NCBI GenBank assembly: GCA_027621405.1
Contig: JAQCBT010000017.1
Coordinates: 26,228 to 90,227 of the forward strand
DNA length: 64,000 bases
Direction: 5' to 3'
From: Pseudomonadota bacterium
GTDB lineage: Bacteria; Pseudomonadota; Gammaproteobacteria; Pseudomonadales; Pseudohongiellaceae
Each line of letters opens with the position of its first letter. The first letter of the stretch is position 1. The translations under genes and the position numbers were made by a program. A model generated the notes under the pieces. That model was not told the DNA's origin, searched no databases, and was given only the letters and a program-made list of their open reading frames with translations. This document shows positions 47,426 through 58,836 of this stretch, piece by piece.

Positions 47426-50400
47426 GCCGCCTGCTTGTTGTTGAGTCTGAATTTATCCAGCAACTCCCCGATCAACTTGAGCTTCTGTTGGGGATCACTG
47501 CCATTATGCTTGAATTGTAATTGATTGGCGCTGCCAAGTTTATAGACCTGTGGATCCTTCTGGATCAGTTCCACCAGAGACATCGGATCTACAGCGGTAT
47601 GCTGATTGAATTCGATACGCCCGGTCGACACGTTAGCATCGATCTTCTTGATCCCGTAGCTGGCGGCTCGCAGCTTCAACCGGGTCTGTTCGAACAGCAG
47701 CTTCACCGCAGTGGGTAGCAGACCGAAGCGGTCTATCATCTCGACCTGAAGGTCCTGTAGCTCTTCTTCATCCCTGGCTGAGGCGATGCGCTTGTACATG
47801 ATCAGCCGGGTGTGAACGTCGGGCAGGTAGTCATCGGGGATCAGCGCTGGAATTCGCAGGCTCATCTCGATGGCGTTGTCAGATTGCAGGTCGATGTTCG
47901 GCGTGCGACCCGACCTGATGGCAGCGACAGCTTCTTCCAGCATCTCGGTGTACAGGGAGAAGCCAATCTTCTGCATGTGCCCGCTCTGTTCATCGCCGAG
48001 AAATTCCCCGGCTCCGCGTATTTCGAGGTCATGACTGGCCAGGGTAAAGCCCGCCCCCAGGGTGCTGGCGGCCTGGATAGCGTCGATGCGTTTCTGGGCA
48101 TCATTGTTGAGGCGTGAATGCGGCGGCAACAACAGGTAGGCATAAGCCTGGTGGTGCGAGCGCCCAACCCTGCCGCGCAATTGGTGTAATTGGGCGAGGC
48201 CAAACTTGTCAGCACGATTAATGATGATGGTATTGGCAGACGGGATGTCGATACCTGTTTCAATAATTGTGCTGCACACCAGGATGTTGAATTTCTTGTG
48301 ATAGAAATCCGCCATCACACGTTCCAGTTCGCGCTCTGCCATCTGTCCGTGAGCGATGCCGATCCTGGCCTGGGGTACGATCTCCTGCAGGTCGCTGGCG
48401 GCGCGTTCGATGGTCTTCACTTCATTGTGTAAATAGAAGACCTGGCCCCCTCTGAGTAGCTCCCGGGATACGGCTTCCTTGACCAGGCTGTCCTGCTTCT
48501 CACGCACGAAGGTCTTCACCGATAGTCGCTTGGCGGGTGGAGTCACAATCAGGGACAGGTCGCGTACACTGGAGAGTGCCATATTGAGGGTGCGTGGTAT
48601 CGGCGTGGCTGTCAGCGTGAGAATGTCTACATTGGCGCGCAAGGACTTCAGCTTCTCTTTCTGGCGGACACCGAAGCGGTGTTCCTCATCGATGATCAGC
48701 AGGCCAAGATTGCTGTAGTCGATATCGATATGCAGCAGCTTGTGGGTTCCGATCAGGATATCCACCTTGCCTGACTTTACCTTGCGCAGGGTCTCATTCT
48801 GCTCCGCCGTGGATTTGAATCGTGAAAGTACTTCGACCCTGATGGGCCAGTCGGCGAAACGATCCTTGAAGCTCTCGTAATGCTGCTGGGCGAGCAGGGT
48901 CGTGGGTACCAGCAGCGCCACTTGCTTGTTATTGTGAACGGCGATGAATGCAGCGCGCATGGCCACCTCGGTCTTGCCGAAACCCACGTCACCGCATACC
49001 AGGCGATCCATGGCCTGTTCGCCTGTCATGTCCTCGATGACGGCAGCGATGGCATTTTCCTGGTCTTCGGTTTCCTCGAAAGGGAAGCTGGCGCAGAAGC
49101 GCTCGAACTCGTCGTTATCCAGCTTATAGCTGAAGCCCTTCTTGGCCTGGCGGCGGGCATAGATATCCAGCAGTTCGGCTGCAACGTCGCGAATCTTCTC
49201 CGCGGCCTTGCGCCGGGTCTTCAGCCACTGATCGCTACCCAGGTGGTTGAGCGGCGCCGTGTCCTGGTCACCGCCGCTATAGCGGCTGACGAGATGCAGG
49301 GAATCCACTGGCACGTAGAGTTTAGCGCCATCGGCGTATTCCAAAGTGAGGAACTCCGTCGACTGACCGTCGGTGGTGATGGTCTGCAGTCCACGAAATC
49401 GACCCACACCGTGCTCGATGTGTACCACCGGGTCATCCACACGTAATTCGGTGAGACTCTTGATGATGAAGTCGGTGTTACTCTGTTGGCTGCGTCTCCT
49501 GCGACGTTGGGCGACACGGTCGCCGAATAGCTGGGCCTCGGTGATCAGGATCAGACCGCACTCGGGTAGCCAGGCGCCCTGATCCAGAGGTGCTACGGTC
49601 AATCCGATGGCGGCAGAATCGCTCATGAAGTCATCGAGGTGATCGAAGACGGTGGGTTGCAGGTCTATCTGCCGCAGCAATTCCAGCATGGTTTCGCGTC
49701 GCCCCGCCGACTCGGCACAGAATAATACCCGCGCCGATTGCGCAGCCATGAAATCCTGCAGCTTGCCGAAGGGCCGGCCGAGTCGCACGTTGCTGTTGAG
49801 GTCGGGCAGGGGAGCGGAACCAAGAGAATAGGCCTGCTTGTGCTCCCTGAACTCGATCTGGGGGAAGGTCTTCAACTCGCCCAGCACCTTGTCCACTGGA
49901 ACGAATATCTGATCAGGAGGCAGGATCGGTCGATAGCGATCGATCAGCCTGTCCTCGTAACGGGTCTGCACATCTTTCCAGAATGCCTCTCCGGCCTGCT
50001 TCAGGTCTCCCAGCCTGACCACGGTGCTATCCCGGGGGAGAAAATTGAACAGGGTGTCCAGCTCTTCGAAGAACAGCCGCAGGTAATATTCCAGGCCTGG
50101 GGAATTAATGCCATCGCTGACATCCTGGAACAGGGGGCACTGGCGGGTGTCCACGTCAAACATCTCGCGGAAACTGGCGCGAAAGGCGGTGATGCCCTTG
50201 GGGTCCAGTGGGTACTCACGACCGGGTAGCATCTTGATCTGCTCGACCTCGCCCAGCGAGCGCTGGGTTTCCGGATCAAACACACGGATCGTGTCGATCT
50301 CTTCATCGAACAGATCGATACGGTAAGGCAGTTCCGATCCCATGGGGTAGATATCGATTATGGACCCGCGCACGGTGAACTCGCCGTGTTCCATCACGGC

Positions 50401-50880
50401 TTCTACCACCTGATAACCTGCCAGCACCATCTGCCTGCGCATGTCATCGATCTGGATGGTCTGGCCCTTCGTCAGGTCCAGGCTGTTGGCGGCGACATAT
50501 TTACGCGGTGGCAGCAGGTGCATGAGGCTGGTGATCGACAACACCACGACACCTCTCTCCAGGGAGGGCAGGTTGAAGAGGGTCTGCAGGCGATCGGAGA
50601 TGATGTCCTGGTGCGGCGAAAAGCTGTCATAGGGCAGGGTCTCCCAATCCGGCAGCCCCAGCACCGGCAGCGCCTGGTCGATGTCACTCCTGCAGAAGTA
50701 CTGGATCTCCCGTTGGCAGCACTCCACCTGTTCGCTGTTGGCGCACACCACAAGCAGCGGTCCCGCCAGTCGGCGCGCCGCTTCCGCCAGTGCCATGGAT
50801 GTTGTGGCGCCGTGATTATCCTGCCAATACACGGATTCGTAGGCAGCTGTGGGCAGGACTGGAGGTTTATTCTCGAACAT
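47422..50880 (-). CDS. mfd: Transcription-repair coupling factor Mfd
   Basis: Releases RNA polymerase stalled at lesions and recruits UvrA. The 1152-residue length is normal. The UvrB-like N-terminal module (about 1-330) is followed by the RNA-polymerase interaction domain (about 475-545) and a RecG-like motor. The motor has Walker A CGDVGFGKTEVAMRA and DEEHRFG. The TRG motif region and C-terminal D7 domain (about 1000-1150) are intact. The downstream csiV is translationally coupled. Confidence 0.97.
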   Translation of the reverse strand: MFENKPPVLPTAAYESVYWQDNHGATTSMALAEAARRLAGPLLVVCANSEQVECCQREIQYFCRSDIDQALPVLGLPDWETLPYDSFSPHQDIISDRLQTLFNLPSLERGVVVLSITSLMHLLPPRKYVAANSLDLTKGQTIQIDDMRRQMVLAGYQVVEAVMEHGEFTVRGSIIDIYPMGSELPYRIDLFDEEIDTIRVFDPETQRSLGEVEQIKMLPGREYPLDPKGITAFRASFREMFDVDTRQCPLFQDVSDGINSPGLEYYLRLFFEELDTLFNFLPRDSTVVRLGDLKQAGEAFWKDVQTRYEDRLIDRYRPILPPDQIFVPVDKVLGELKTFPQIEFREHKQAYSLGSAPLPDLNSNVRLGRPFGKLQDFMAAQSARVLFCAESAGRRETMLELLRQIDLQPTVFDHLDDFMSDSAAIGLTVAPLDQGAWLPECGLILITEAQLFGDRVAQRRRRRSQQSNTDFIIKSLTELRVDDPVVHIEHGVGRFRGLQTITTDGQSTEFLTLEYADGAKLYVPVDSLHLVSRYSGGDQDTAPLNHLGSDQWLKTRRKAAEKIRDVAAELLDIYARRQAKKGFSYKLDNDEFERFCASFPFEETEDQENAIAAVIEDMTGEQAMDRLVCGDVGFGKTEVAMRAAFIAVHNNKQVALLVPTTLLAQQHYESFKDRFADWPIRVEVLSRFKSTAEQNETLRKVKSGKVDILIGTHKLLHIDIDYSNLGLLIIDEEHRFGVRQKEKLKSLRANVDILTLTATPIPRTLNMALSSVRDLSLIVTPPAKRLSVKTFVREKQDSLVKEAVSRELLRGGQVFYLHNEVKTIERAASDLQEIVPQARIGIAHGQMAERELERVMADFYHKKFNILVCSTIIETGIDIPSANTIIINRADKFGLAQLHQLRGRVGRSHHQAYAYLLLPPHSRLNNDAQKRIDAIQAASTLGAGFTLASHDLEIRGAGEFLGDEQSGHMQKIGFSLYTEMLEEAVAAIRSGRTPNIDLQSDNAIEMSLRIPALIPDDYLPDVHTRLIMYKRIASARDEEELQDLQVEMIDRFGLLPTAVKLLFEQTRLKLRAASYGIKKIDANVSTGRIEFNQHTAVDPMSLVELIQKDPQVYKLGSANQLQFKHNGSDPQQKLKLIGELLDKFRLNNKQAA

Positions 50881-51151
50881 GGACTCGGGTTAACAGGCCA
50901 GTTTACCGGCGCAGGGACAGTGTTGAGGTGATGAATGACTTTGCCTGGAAAAAAGGGGCGCCATTGTAGCGCAAATGGAATCGACTGCGGCAGGGCAATG
51001 CATTAAGCGCGCTCTGACAAGGTCGTAATGTGGGCAAGAAGTACAGTGGCCCGGGCGCTGGCGTATACGGGTGCCACTTTGTTGCACCGCCTGAGCTTTC
51101 ACAAGATAATACCCGCCTTTTTTAATCCCCCCGATAGAGCACGAGGCCTTT

Positions 51152-52639
51152 GTGAACAGTCCCACCAACGTTCGACCCCCCGTAGACGACTATTTTGCAG
51201 ACTGGAAACAGCGAGAAGCGCTGGTTCAGGAGATGATCCCTGTAATCGGCAAGCTGTTCAGCCAGCGCAATGTTGGCGTGTTTATCTACGGTCGCCCACT
51301 GCACAATCGCTCAGTGACCTTCATCATGAAGACCCATCGTTACGTGCGCCAGGTGGAGCGCAATGAGATGTCGGAATTCGAATCCCATCCGGTGCTCATG
51401 GCGCTGGCCAAGCTGGATCTGTGGCATGCCCAGATCGACCTCGGCAAGCTCACGGTCCGCTTCATGGAGCATCAGGAAGCGGAAGGTGACAAGGCGCTGG
51501 ACGTGGATGCCTTTGTTCGCCAGGAAGCAGGCTATCTGGATGGCGTGAAGAGTGAGCCCATCAAGAAGTCCCAGGATGTGGTGCTCTATGGCTTTGGCCG
51601 GATTGGTCGCTTGATGGCGCGCCTGTTGGTAGAACGCACCAGCACTGGTGAAGTCATGCGGCTGCGTGCCATCGTTGTGCGTCCCGGTGGTGAGGGTGAC
51701 CTGCAGAAGCGGGCCAACCTGTTTACTGCAGACTCCGTGCATGGTGCGTTCCAGGGAACCCTGCGTGTCGATACGGAAAACAACCGCCTGATCGCCAACG
51801 GCAACATCATACAGGTGATTTATGCCAAGACGCCGGAAGAGGTGGACTACACCAAGTACGGTATTTCCGATGCCCTGGTCATCGACAACACTGGCATGTG
51901 GCGAGACGAGGAAGGCCTGGGTCTGCACCTGAAATCCAAGGGGGCTGCCAAGGTCCTGTTGACTGCCCCGGGCAAGGGCAACCTGAAGAACATCGTGTTT
52001 GGTATCAATGATCACGAGATGTCACCTGACGACAAGATCGTGACTGCCGCTTCCTGCACCACCAACGCCATCGCCCCGGTACTGAAGGTGATAAATGATG
52101 AATTCGGTATCGTGAATGGTCATATCGAGACTGTGCACGCCTACACCAACGACCAGAACCTGATCGACAACTACCACAAGGGCAGTCGTAGGGGGCGCTC
52201 CGCGGTGCTGAATATGGTGCTCACCGAAACCGGCGCAGCCAAGGCAGTGGTCAAGGCGGTACCGGAACTCGCGGGCAAGCTCACCGGTAACGCGGTGCGC
52301 GTGCCGATCCCGAACGTCTCCATGGCGATAATGACCCTGACCCTGGAGAGAGAGACCAGCAAGGAAGAAGTGAACGAATTCCTGCGCAAGATCGCCTTGC
52401 ATTCCAAGCTGCAGAACCAGATCAGCTACACCCAGTCGGAAGACGCTGTCTCCTCTGACTTCGTGGGTACCCGCGAGGCTGGTATCGTCGACAGCAATGC
52501 CACGATCGTCAATGGCAGGCACTGTGTCCTCTACCTGTGGTATGACAATGAATTTGGCTACTGCTGCCAGGTTGCCCGCATGGTGTACAAGATGGCAGGC
52601 GTCACTTATCAGCTGTACCCACCGGAAGGGCAGGAGTAA
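51152..52639 (+). CDS. Glyceraldehyde-3-phosphate dehydrogenase-like protein with extra N-terminal domain
   Basis: A 495-residue protein. The GAPDH fold starts only at about residue 140 (VVLYGFGRIGRLMARLL) and contains the catalytic AASCTTNAIAPV with Cys302. About 140 residues precede it: a helical, charged region with no catalytic motif that I recognise. This long type also sits beside mfd in Pseudomonas. It starts with GTG at 51152 behind ACGAGG and is divergent from mfd. Cofactor preference and direction (glycolytic or gluconeogenic) cannot be read here. Confidence 0.9.
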   Translation: MNSPTNVRPPVDDYFADWKQREALVQEMIPVIGKLFSQRNVGVFIYGRPLHNRSVTFIMKTHRYVRQVERNEMSEFESHPVLMALAKLDLWHAQIDLGKLTVRFMEHQEAEGDKALDVDAFVRQEAGYLDGVKSEPIKKSQDVVLYGFGRIGRLMARLLVERTSTGEVMRLRAIVVRPGGEGDLQKRANLFTADSVHGAFQGTLRVDTENNRLIANGNIIQVIYAKTPEEVDYTKYGISDALVIDNTGMWRDEEGLGLHLKSKGAAKVLLTAPGKGNLKNIVFGINDHEMSPDDKIVTAASCTTNAIAPVLKVINDEFGIVNGHIETVHAYTNDQNLIDNYHKGSRRGRSAVLNMVLTETGAAKAVVKAVPELAGKLTGNAVRVPIPNVSMAIMTLTLERETSKEEVNEFLRKIALHSKLQNQISYTQSEDAVSSDFVGTREAGIVDSNATIVNGRHCVLYLWYDNEFGYCCQVARMVYKMAGVTYQLYPPEGQE

Positions 52640-52914
52640 TCCAGCTTTCGGGTTGAATAATCCACATCCGGGCCGGAGCAGAGATACCCTGTAAAGCCCC
52701 GGATTTTCGGGCCTGCATGCGATTTGCACTCGCAATCTGGGGCGCCAGAACGTATAATGCTGCCCGCTCTTTCAACCTCTGGTTTAGAGGTTACGATGAG
52801 TGCCTATCCCTTTGTCTATAATGAACCATTGTTGCGAGTAATTTCGTAACTGTGGGCAGAGTTGTATTGATTTTTTCTGTTACGGGCGGCGGTTCCCGGC
52901 AGATAGAGAGATAA
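52640..52914 (+). promoter_or_regulatory. nqr operon leader with two -10-like boxes and a hairpin
   Basis: The 275-bp gap contains TATAAT at 52753-52758 and again at 52817-52822, neither with a good -35. A perfect 7-bp hairpin AACCTCT / AGAGGTT with 5-base loop lies at 52774-52792 between them. A GC-rich inverted repeat near 52696-52712 may end the gap transcript. No gene is seen. This is the presumed control region of nqrA-F. Confidence 0.5.
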
Positions 52915-54279
52915 ATGATCAGGATTAAACGCGGTCTCGACCTGCCTATTGCCGGAACACCGGAACAGGTTGTGGCGGATTCCCTGCGTTCGCGTTCCGT
53001 GGCGCTGCTGGGTGCAGACTACGTCGGCATGAAGCCAACGATGCAGGTGCAGGTTGGCGACAAGGTGCGCGTTGGCCAAATCCTGTTCAACGACAAGAAG
53101 AATCCCAGGGTCTGCTACACGGCACCTGCATCAGGCACGGTGTCTGCGATCAATCGTGGTTACCAGCGCCGTCTTCTCTCGCTCGTTATCGATACCGATG
53201 AGGGCGAACAGGAAGCCTTCGAACAATACCCGATTTACGATTCAGAAAACCTGGAAGGCCTGGCTCGAGAGCAGGTGGTCGAGTGGTTGCTCAAGTCCGG
53301 TCTCTGGACAGCCATGCGGCAGCGCCCCTTTAGCAAGGTGGCAGATCCCGAACTCACGCCACGAGCACTTTTTATCAATGCCATGGACAGCAATCCACTG
53401 GCCGTGGATCCCGATCTGGTAATCGCCGACGAGTTGATGGCCTTCGTCGATGGCGTCAAGGTACTCTCCAAACTGCCTCAGGAGAATCTCTATCTGTGCT
53501 ACGGCAGTGCAGACAAGGCGACCCTCAGTCAGCAGAATTACCCATCCAATGTGGTGCTGCAGCAATTCAAGGGGCCACACCCGGCTGGCATTCCAGGCAC
53601 TCATATCCACTACCTGCGACCGGCAGGGGTGAACACGGCGGTGTGGTACCTGAACTACCAGGACGTTATCGCCATCGGCAAGCTGTTCACCCGTGGTGAG
53701 CTATGCATGGAACGGATCATCTCGCTGGCTGGGCCGCAGGTGAACAAGCCCAGGCTTATCCGCACCCAGGTCGGTGCCAATCTCGACGAAATCGTCATCG
53801 GGGAATTGAAGCCCCATGAAACCCGCATCATCTCCGGTTCCGTGCTCAGTGGGCGTCATGCCCATGGTGCTCAGTCCTACCTGGGTCGCTATCACCTGCA
53901 GGTGAGCGCGGTACGGGAAGGCCGGGAACGACCCCTGCTGGGATATCTTTCCCCAGGCGCCAATCGCCATTCGGTTATGGGTATCTATATTTCCAGTTTC
54001 TATGACAAGGCGCGGCGGTTTGCCATGTCCACCAGTACCCAGGGCAGCGAACGGGCCATGGTGCCGATCGGTGCCTATGAGCACATCATGCCGCTGGATA
54101 TCCTGCCTACTCAATTACTGCGATCACTGGCGGTCGGCGATCTGGAGACTGCCCAGAATCTTGGTGCGCTGGAGCTTGATGAGGAAGACCTGGCGCTTTG
54201 TAGTTACGTATGTCCAGGCAAGTACGATTACGGCCCTATTCTCAGGGACAACCTGACCCGATTGGAGAATGAAGGCTGA
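52915..54279 (+). CDS. nqrA: Na+-translocating NADH:quinone reductase subunit A
   Basis: Cytoplasmic subunit of Na+-NQR that takes part in quinone binding. The 454 residues begin [18 protein letters not shown], the family start. [16 protein letters not shown] and the C-terminal [19 protein letters not shown] are typical. It is first gene of a six-gene operon. The ATG at 52915 follows an AGAGAG ribosome site. Confidence 0.97.
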   Translation: MIRIKRGLDLPIAGTPEQVVADSLRSRSVALLGADYVGMKPTMQVQVGDKVRVGQILFNDKKNPRVCYTAPASGTVSAINRGYQRRLLSLVIDTDEGEQEAFEQYPIYDSENLEGLAREQVVEWLLKSGLWTAMRQRPFSKVADPELTPRALFINAMDSNPLAVDPDLVIADELMAFVDGVKVLSKLPQENLYLCYGSADKATLSQQNYPSNVVLQQFKGPHPAGIPGTHIHYLRPAGVNTAVWYLNYQDVIAIGKLFTRGELCMERIISLAGPQVNKPRLIRTQVGANLDEIVIGELKPHETRIISGSVLSGRHAHGAQSYLGRYHLQVSAVREGRERPLLGYLSPGANRHSVMGIYISSFYDKARRFAMSTSTQGSERAMVPIGAYEHIMPLDILPTQLLRSLAVGDLETAQNLGALELDEEDLALCSYVCPGKYDYGPILRDNLTRLENEG

Positions 54280-54280
54280 C

Positions 54281-55498
54281 ATGGGATTGCGACGCGTACT
54301 CGACGACATGGAGCCGCATTTTGCCAAGGGCGGCAAGTATCAGGCCTTCTATGCACTCTACGAAGCGGTAGACACGATCTTCTATTCGCCCTCAAGGGTA
54401 TCGAGAGCCGAACCACATGTCCGCGATGGTATCGACCTCAAGCGAGTGATGATTACGGTGTGGCTTGCCGCCTGGATTCCCATGTTCTACGGCATGTACA
54501 ACCTGGGCTTCCAGGCCAATACTGCAATTGCGGCCATGGGGCTCGAGGGTGGGGGAGACTGGCACGAGCCGATCATTGCCCTGCTGGCCGGGCACAATCC
54601 GGCGAGCCTGTGGGATAACCTCGTCTATGGGGCGGTTTATTTCATACCTATCTACGCCGTCGTATTTGTCGTCGGGGGTTTCTGGGAAGTGCTGTTCGCG
54701 ATCAAGCGCGGCCATGAAATCAATGAGGGCTTCTTTGTAACCTCTATCCTGTTTGCGCTTATAGTGCCCCCGGATATACCGCTGTGGCAGGCGGCACTCG
54801 GAATCAGCTTCGGTATCGTGATCGGCAAGGAAGTGTTCGGCGGTACTGGCAAGAATTTTCTCAACCCGGCACTCACCGGACGTGCCTTTCTCTATTTCGC
54901 CTATGCGCCGAATATGTCGGGTGACGCCGTGTGGACGGCAGTCGACGGATTCAGCGGAGCCACAGCACTGAGCCAGATTGCCAGCGCTGGCTTACCGGCG
55001 ATCCATCTAACGTCGGGAAGTGAGTTGACCTGGATTGAGGCCTTCCTCGGTCAGATGCAGGGCTCCATTGGTGAGACCTCGACCCTGGCTATCTTGTTGG
55101 GCGCCGTCATACTGCTGGTAACCCGCATTGCATCGTGGCGCATTATGCTTGGGGTGTTCCTCGGCATGTGTGCCATGGCGACCCTGCTAAACCAGGTGGG
55201 ATCCGATAGTAACCCGGCTTTCGCCACTCCCTGGTACTGGCATTTCGTGCTGGGTGGTTTTGCCTTTGGCATGGTGTATATGGCCACCGATCCAGTCTCT
55301 GCCTCCATGACCAATACCGGCAAATGGATATTCGGCGCCATGATCGGTGTCATGACGGTCATTATCCGTGTGATCAACCCGGCCTATCCGGAAGGCATCA
55401 TGCTGGCGATCCTGTTCGCTAATCTGTTCGCGCCGCTGATCGATTACTACGTGGTGAAGGCGAATATCGCACGCAGGAGGGCAAGAGGTGTCATCTAG
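54281..55498 (+). CDS. nqrB: Na+-translocating NADH:quinone reductase subunit B
   Basis: Membrane subunit carrying covalent FMN and riboflavin. The ATG at 54281, just after the nqrA stop and behind GAAGG, gives [19 protein letters not shown] as in homologues (405 residues). An in-frame ATG at 54269 inside nqrA is less likely. The flavin-transfer motif SGATALSQ holds the FMN threonine. Eight to ten hydrophobic helices follow. It overlaps the nqrC start. Confidence 0.97.
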   Translation: MGLRRVLDDMEPHFAKGGKYQAFYALYEAVDTIFYSPSRVSRAEPHVRDGIDLKRVMITVWLAAWIPMFYGMYNLGFQANTAIAAMGLEGGGDWHEPIIALLAGHNPASLWDNLVYGAVYFIPIYAVVFVVGGFWEVLFAIKRGHEINEGFFVTSILFALIVPPDIPLWQAALGISFGIVIGKEVFGGTGKNFLNPALTGRAFLYFAYAPNMSGDAVWTAVDGFSGATALSQIASAGLPAIHLTSGSELTWIEAFLGQMQGSIGETSTLAILLGAVILLVTRIASWRIMLGVFLGMCAMATLLNQVGSDSNPAFATPWYWHFVLGGFAFGMVYMATDPVSASMTNTGKWIFGAMIGVMTVIIRVINPAYPEGIMLAILFANLFAPLIDYYVVKANIARRRARGVI

Positions 55499-56276
55499 GG
55501 AGTCAACCAGGAAAACCTTGCTGGTTGCGTTTTGCCTGTGCGTGGCCTGTTCCATCGTGGTCTCGAGTACGGCGGTTATATTAAAGCCGTACCAGGACGA
55601 GAATCGTCTGCTGGATCGCAACAAGAACATCCTGACGGCTGCGGGAATGTTTGATGCGGATGTCGATGGCAACGATGTGGTGGCTGAGCGCTTCGCAGAA
55701 TTCACCACCAGGGTCATTGACCTCGAGACGGGAGAGTGGCTGGATGATGCTGCCCTGCAGGAACTGGAAATCGATCTCTCGACCTACGATCAGCGTGCTG
55801 TAATCAATGATCCCCGTTACTCCGAGCCGGTACCGGCCGATGAGGATACGGCCAATATCAAGCGCCGCGTGAACTATCCCCTGGTCTATGTCAGGGAGGA
55901 AAACGGGACAATTGACACTATTGTGCTGCCAGTGAATGGCTACGGCCTGTGGGGCATTATGTACGGCTTCCTCGCATTGGAAGGAGATGCCAACACGGTT
56001 CGTGGATTGGCATTCTATGAATTGAAGGAAACCCCCGGGCTGGGTGCCGAGGTGCGTAACCCGAGGTGGATGGCTCTGTGGCCGGGCAAGCGAGTCTATA
56101 ATGACAACGGTGAAGTAGGCCTGCGGGTAGTGAAGGGGCCAGGTAGCGGAGACTTTCAGGTCGATGGCCTGTCTGGCGCCACACTCACGACCCGAGGGGT
56201 AGATAACCTCATTCAGTACTGGCTGGGCGACACTGGCTACGGTCCGGCACTGGATCAGCTGCAGGAGTTAAATTGA
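55488..56276 (+). CDS. nqrC: Na+-translocating NADH:quinone reductase subunit C
   Basis: A 262-residue subunit with one N-terminal membrane helix (about 10-30) and a periplasmic domain. Covalent FMN is attached at the threonine of LSGATLT (about 230). It starts with GTG at 55488 behind AGGAGG, overlapping nqrB by 11 bp. ApbE, encoded downstream, is the flavin transferase for NqrB and NqrC. Confidence 0.96.
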   Translation: MSSRESTRKTLLVAFCLCVACSIVVSSTAVILKPYQDENRLLDRNKNILTAAGMFDADVDGNDVVAERFAEFTTRVIDLETGEWLDDAALQELEIDLSTYDQRAVINDPRYSEPVPADEDTANIKRRVNYPLVYVREENGTIDTIVLPVNGYGLWGIMYGFLALEGDANTVRGLAFYELKETPGLGAEVRNPRWMALWPGKRVYNDNGEVGLRVVKGPGSGDFQVDGLSGATLTTRGVDNLIQYWLGDTGYGPALDQLQELN

Positions 56277-56277
56277 G

Positions 56278-56943
56278 ATGAGCAGCAAGCGTAAAGTACT
56301 ACTCTCACCAATCTTCGAGAATAACCCCATTGCTCTGCAGATTCTTGGTGTCTGCTCGGCGCTGGCTGTAACGACGCAGTTAAGTGTGACCCTGGTGATG
56401 TGTGTGGCACTGACCACGGTGGTAGCGTTTTCCAACTTCTTTATATCGCTCATTCGCCATCACATGCCATCCAGCATCCGAATTATCGTGCAGATGACCA
56501 TTATCGCGTCGCTGGTGATCGCTGTCGATCAGACCCTGCAGGCCTTTGCCTATGAAATCAGCAAGAGCCTCAGCGTGTTCGTCGGTCTGATCATTACTAA
56601 CTGTATCGTCATGGGGCGCGCCGAGGCGTTCGCCATGAAGAATCCGCCGGCCATCAGCTTTCTCGATGGCATTGGCAATGGCCTCGGTTACAGCGTGGTG
56701 TTGATCACGGTAGCGAGCCTGCGTGAACTGTTCGGCTCCGGCAGCCTTCTGGGCTACGAGATCCTGCCCCTCATTGAAAACGGAGGCTGGTACCAGGCCA
56801 ATGGCCTGATGCTGCTGTCACCCAGCGCCTTCTTCATCATTGGCTTCCTTATCTGGGGCTTGCGCAGTGTGAAGAAGAACCAGGTAGAGGCGAAGGAGTA
56901 CCGCATGGCGCCCAATAGCAGCGGTGAGGAGAGCGTCGCCTGA
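56278..56943 (+). CDS. nqrD: Na+-translocating NADH:quinone reductase subunit D
   Basis: An integral membrane subunit of 221 residues with about six helices. The segments [18 protein letters not shown] and [17 protein letters not shown], with a cysteine in the latter, contribute to the intramembrane iron site shared with NqrE. It starts 1 bp after the nqrC stop and ends in a TGATG overlap with nqrE. Confidence 0.96.
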   Translation: MSSKRKVLLSPIFENNPIALQILGVCSALAVTTQLSVTLVMCVALTTVVAFSNFFISLIRHHMPSSIRIIVQMTIIASLVIAVDQTLQAFAYEISKSLSVFVGLIITNCIVMGRAEAFAMKNPPAISFLDGIGNGLGYSVVLITVASLRELFGSGSLLGYEILPLIENGGWYQANGLMLLSPSAFFIIGFLIWGLRSVKKNQVEAKEYRMAPNSSGEESVA

Positions 56944-57551
56944 TGGAACAGTTGCTGAGCATCTTCATCACCGCGATCTTTATCGAGAATATGGCGCTAC
57001 AGCTGTTTCTCGGCATGTGTACCTTCCTCGCCGTAAGCAAGAAGGTGGAAACTGCCGTGGGTCTGGGGATAGCCGTCGTTGTGGTACAGGCAATTACCGT
57101 TCCCGTGAACAACATCATCTTTAATCAGTTGTTGCGGGAAGACGCCTTGTCCTGGGCCGGTATGGAAGGGGTGTCCCTCGAATTCCTCGGTTTTCTTTGC
57201 TACATCGGTGTGATCGCTGCCATGGTGCAGATCCTCGAGATGTTTCTGGATAAATTTGTACCCGCGCTCTACAACGCGCTGGGCGTATTCCTGCCCCTGA
57301 TCACAGTGAACTGCGCCATTCTCGGCGCCACTCTGTTCATGGTGGAGCGTGACTATAGTTTCGCCGAGAGCGTGGCTTTCGGAGTGGGTTCCGGTGTGGG
57401 CTGGGGGTTGGCTATTGTTGCCCTGGCTGGTATCCGGGAGAAGCTTAAATACAGTGATGTGCCCGAGGGTCTGCGAGGACTGGGTATTACCTTCATCACT
57501 GCTGGACTGATGTCCCTGGGATTCATGTCTCTGGGTGGTATTTCGCTGTGA
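56943..57551 (+). CDS. nqrE: Na+-translocating NADH:quinone reductase subunit E
   Basis: An integral membrane subunit of 202 residues, homologous to NqrD in inverted topology. The cysteine-containing [14 protein letters not shown] and [14 protein letters not shown] segments are those that hold the Fe centre. It is coupled to nqrD by a one-base stop/start overlap. nqrF begins 55 bp later. Confidence 0.96.
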   Translation: MEQLLSIFITAIFIENMALQLFLGMCTFLAVSKKVETAVGLGIAVVVVQAITVPVNNIIFNQLLREDALSWAGMEGVSLEFLGFLCYIGVIAAMVQILEMFLDKFVPALYNALGVFLPLITVNCAILGATLFMVERDYSFAESVAFGVGSGVGWGLAIVALAGIREKLKYSDVPEGLRGLGITFITAGLMSLGFMSLGGISL

Positions 57552-57606
57552 TCATGACGAGGAGCAATGTTCTGCCTGACACCGAAGGCGGGAAGCTGGG
57601 ATAGGG

Positions 57607-58836
57607 ATGGTCGATTTCGGAACAATCATCGGGGGCGTACTGCTCTTCACCGTTGTAGTTATGGCGCTGGTGGGGGTTATCCTGTTCGCGCGTTCACGCC
57701 TGGTAAGCACAGGTGAGGTGCAGATCGAAATCAACGGCGACCCTGAGAGATCCATAACCGTTCCTGCTGGCGGTAAGCTGCTCAATACTCTGGCGGATGC
57801 CGGAATTTACCTGTCCTCGGCCTGTGGCGGTGGCGGTACCTGCGCCCAGTGCAAGTGCCAGGTACTCGAGGGTGGTGGTTCCATGCTGCCCACCGAAGAA
57901 GGACACTTCACCCGTGGGCAAAAGCGGGATAACTGGCGCCTCTCTTGCCAGGTGACGGTTAAGCAGGACATGGCTATAGAGGTGGCTCCTGAATTCTTCG
58001 GTGTGAAGCAGTGGGAGACTACTGTTATCTCCAACGACAACGTTGCCACCTTTATCAAGGAGCTGGTACTGAAGATTCCTGAGGGTGAGAGCGTAGATTT
58101 CCGTGCTGGCGGTTATGTGCAGCTGGAGGTTCCTCCTCACGAAGTGCACTACAAGGATTTCGATATCGGGGAGATATATCGCGGAGACTGGGAGCAGTTT
58201 GGACTGTTCAAACTCGTTTCCAAGGTTAACGACACCACGATTCGCGCCTACTCCATGGCGAACTATCCGGAAGAGAAGGGCGTTATCAAGTTCAATATTC
58301 GTATTGCGACACCGCCTCCGGGCTCCAATCTGCCCCCGGGCAAGATGTCTTCATACGTATTTAATCTCAAGCCAGGCGACAAGGTGAAGGCGTTCGGGCC
58401 GTTCGGGGAATTCTTTGCCAAGGATACCGATGCCGAGATGATATTCATCGGCGGCGGCGCTGGCATGGCGCCTATGCGGTCACACATCTTCGATCAGCTA
58501 CGCCGGCTGCATAGCAAGCGCAAGATCAGTTTCTGGTACGGAGCCCGCAGTCTGCGCGAAATGTTTTACCAGGAAGATTACGACATGCTGCAGGCGGAGA
58601 ATCCCAATTTTGAGTGGCACGTGGCACTGTCAGATCCGCAGCCAGAGGACGACTGGACAGGTATGACAGGCTTCATCCACAACGTGGTATTGGAGAACTA
58701 CCTGAAAGACCACCCGGCTCCGGAAGATTGTGAGTACTATATGTGTGGTCCTCCCATGATGAACGCGGCTGTAATCAAGATGCTCAAGGACCTGGGCGTG
58801 GAGGACGAAAATATCTTGCTCGACGAGTTCTCATGA
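57607..58836 (+). CDS. nqrF: Na+-translocating NADH:quinone reductase subunit F
   Basis: The NADH-oxidising subunit, 409 residues. An N-terminal membrane anchor (about 4-26) precedes a [2Fe-2S] ferredoxin domain with C73, C79 and C82 in [10 protein letters not shown], plus the later LSCQV cysteine. FAD binds at [11 protein letters not shown] and NADH at [16 protein letters not shown]. It overlaps apbE by 4 bp (ATGA). Confidence 0.97.
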   Translation: MVDFGTIIGGVLLFTVVVMALVGVILFARSRLVSTGEVQIEINGDPERSITVPAGGKLLNTLADAGIYLSSACGGGGTCAQCKCQVLEGGGSMLPTEEGHFTRGQKRDNWRLSCQVTVKQDMAIEVAPEFFGVKQWETTVISNDNVATFIKELVLKIPEGESVDFRAGGYVQLEVPPHEVHYKDFDIGEIYRGDWEQFGLFKLVSKVNDTTIRAYSMANYPEEKGVIKFNIRIATPPPGSNLPPGKMSSYVFNLKPGDKVKAFGPFGEFFAKDTDAEMIFIGGGAGMAPMRSHIFDQLRRLHSKRKISFWYGARSLREMFYQEDYDMLQAENPNFEWHVALSDPQPEDDWTGMTGFIHNVVLENYLKDHPAPEDCEYYMCGPPMMNAAVIKMLKDLGVEDENILLDEFS

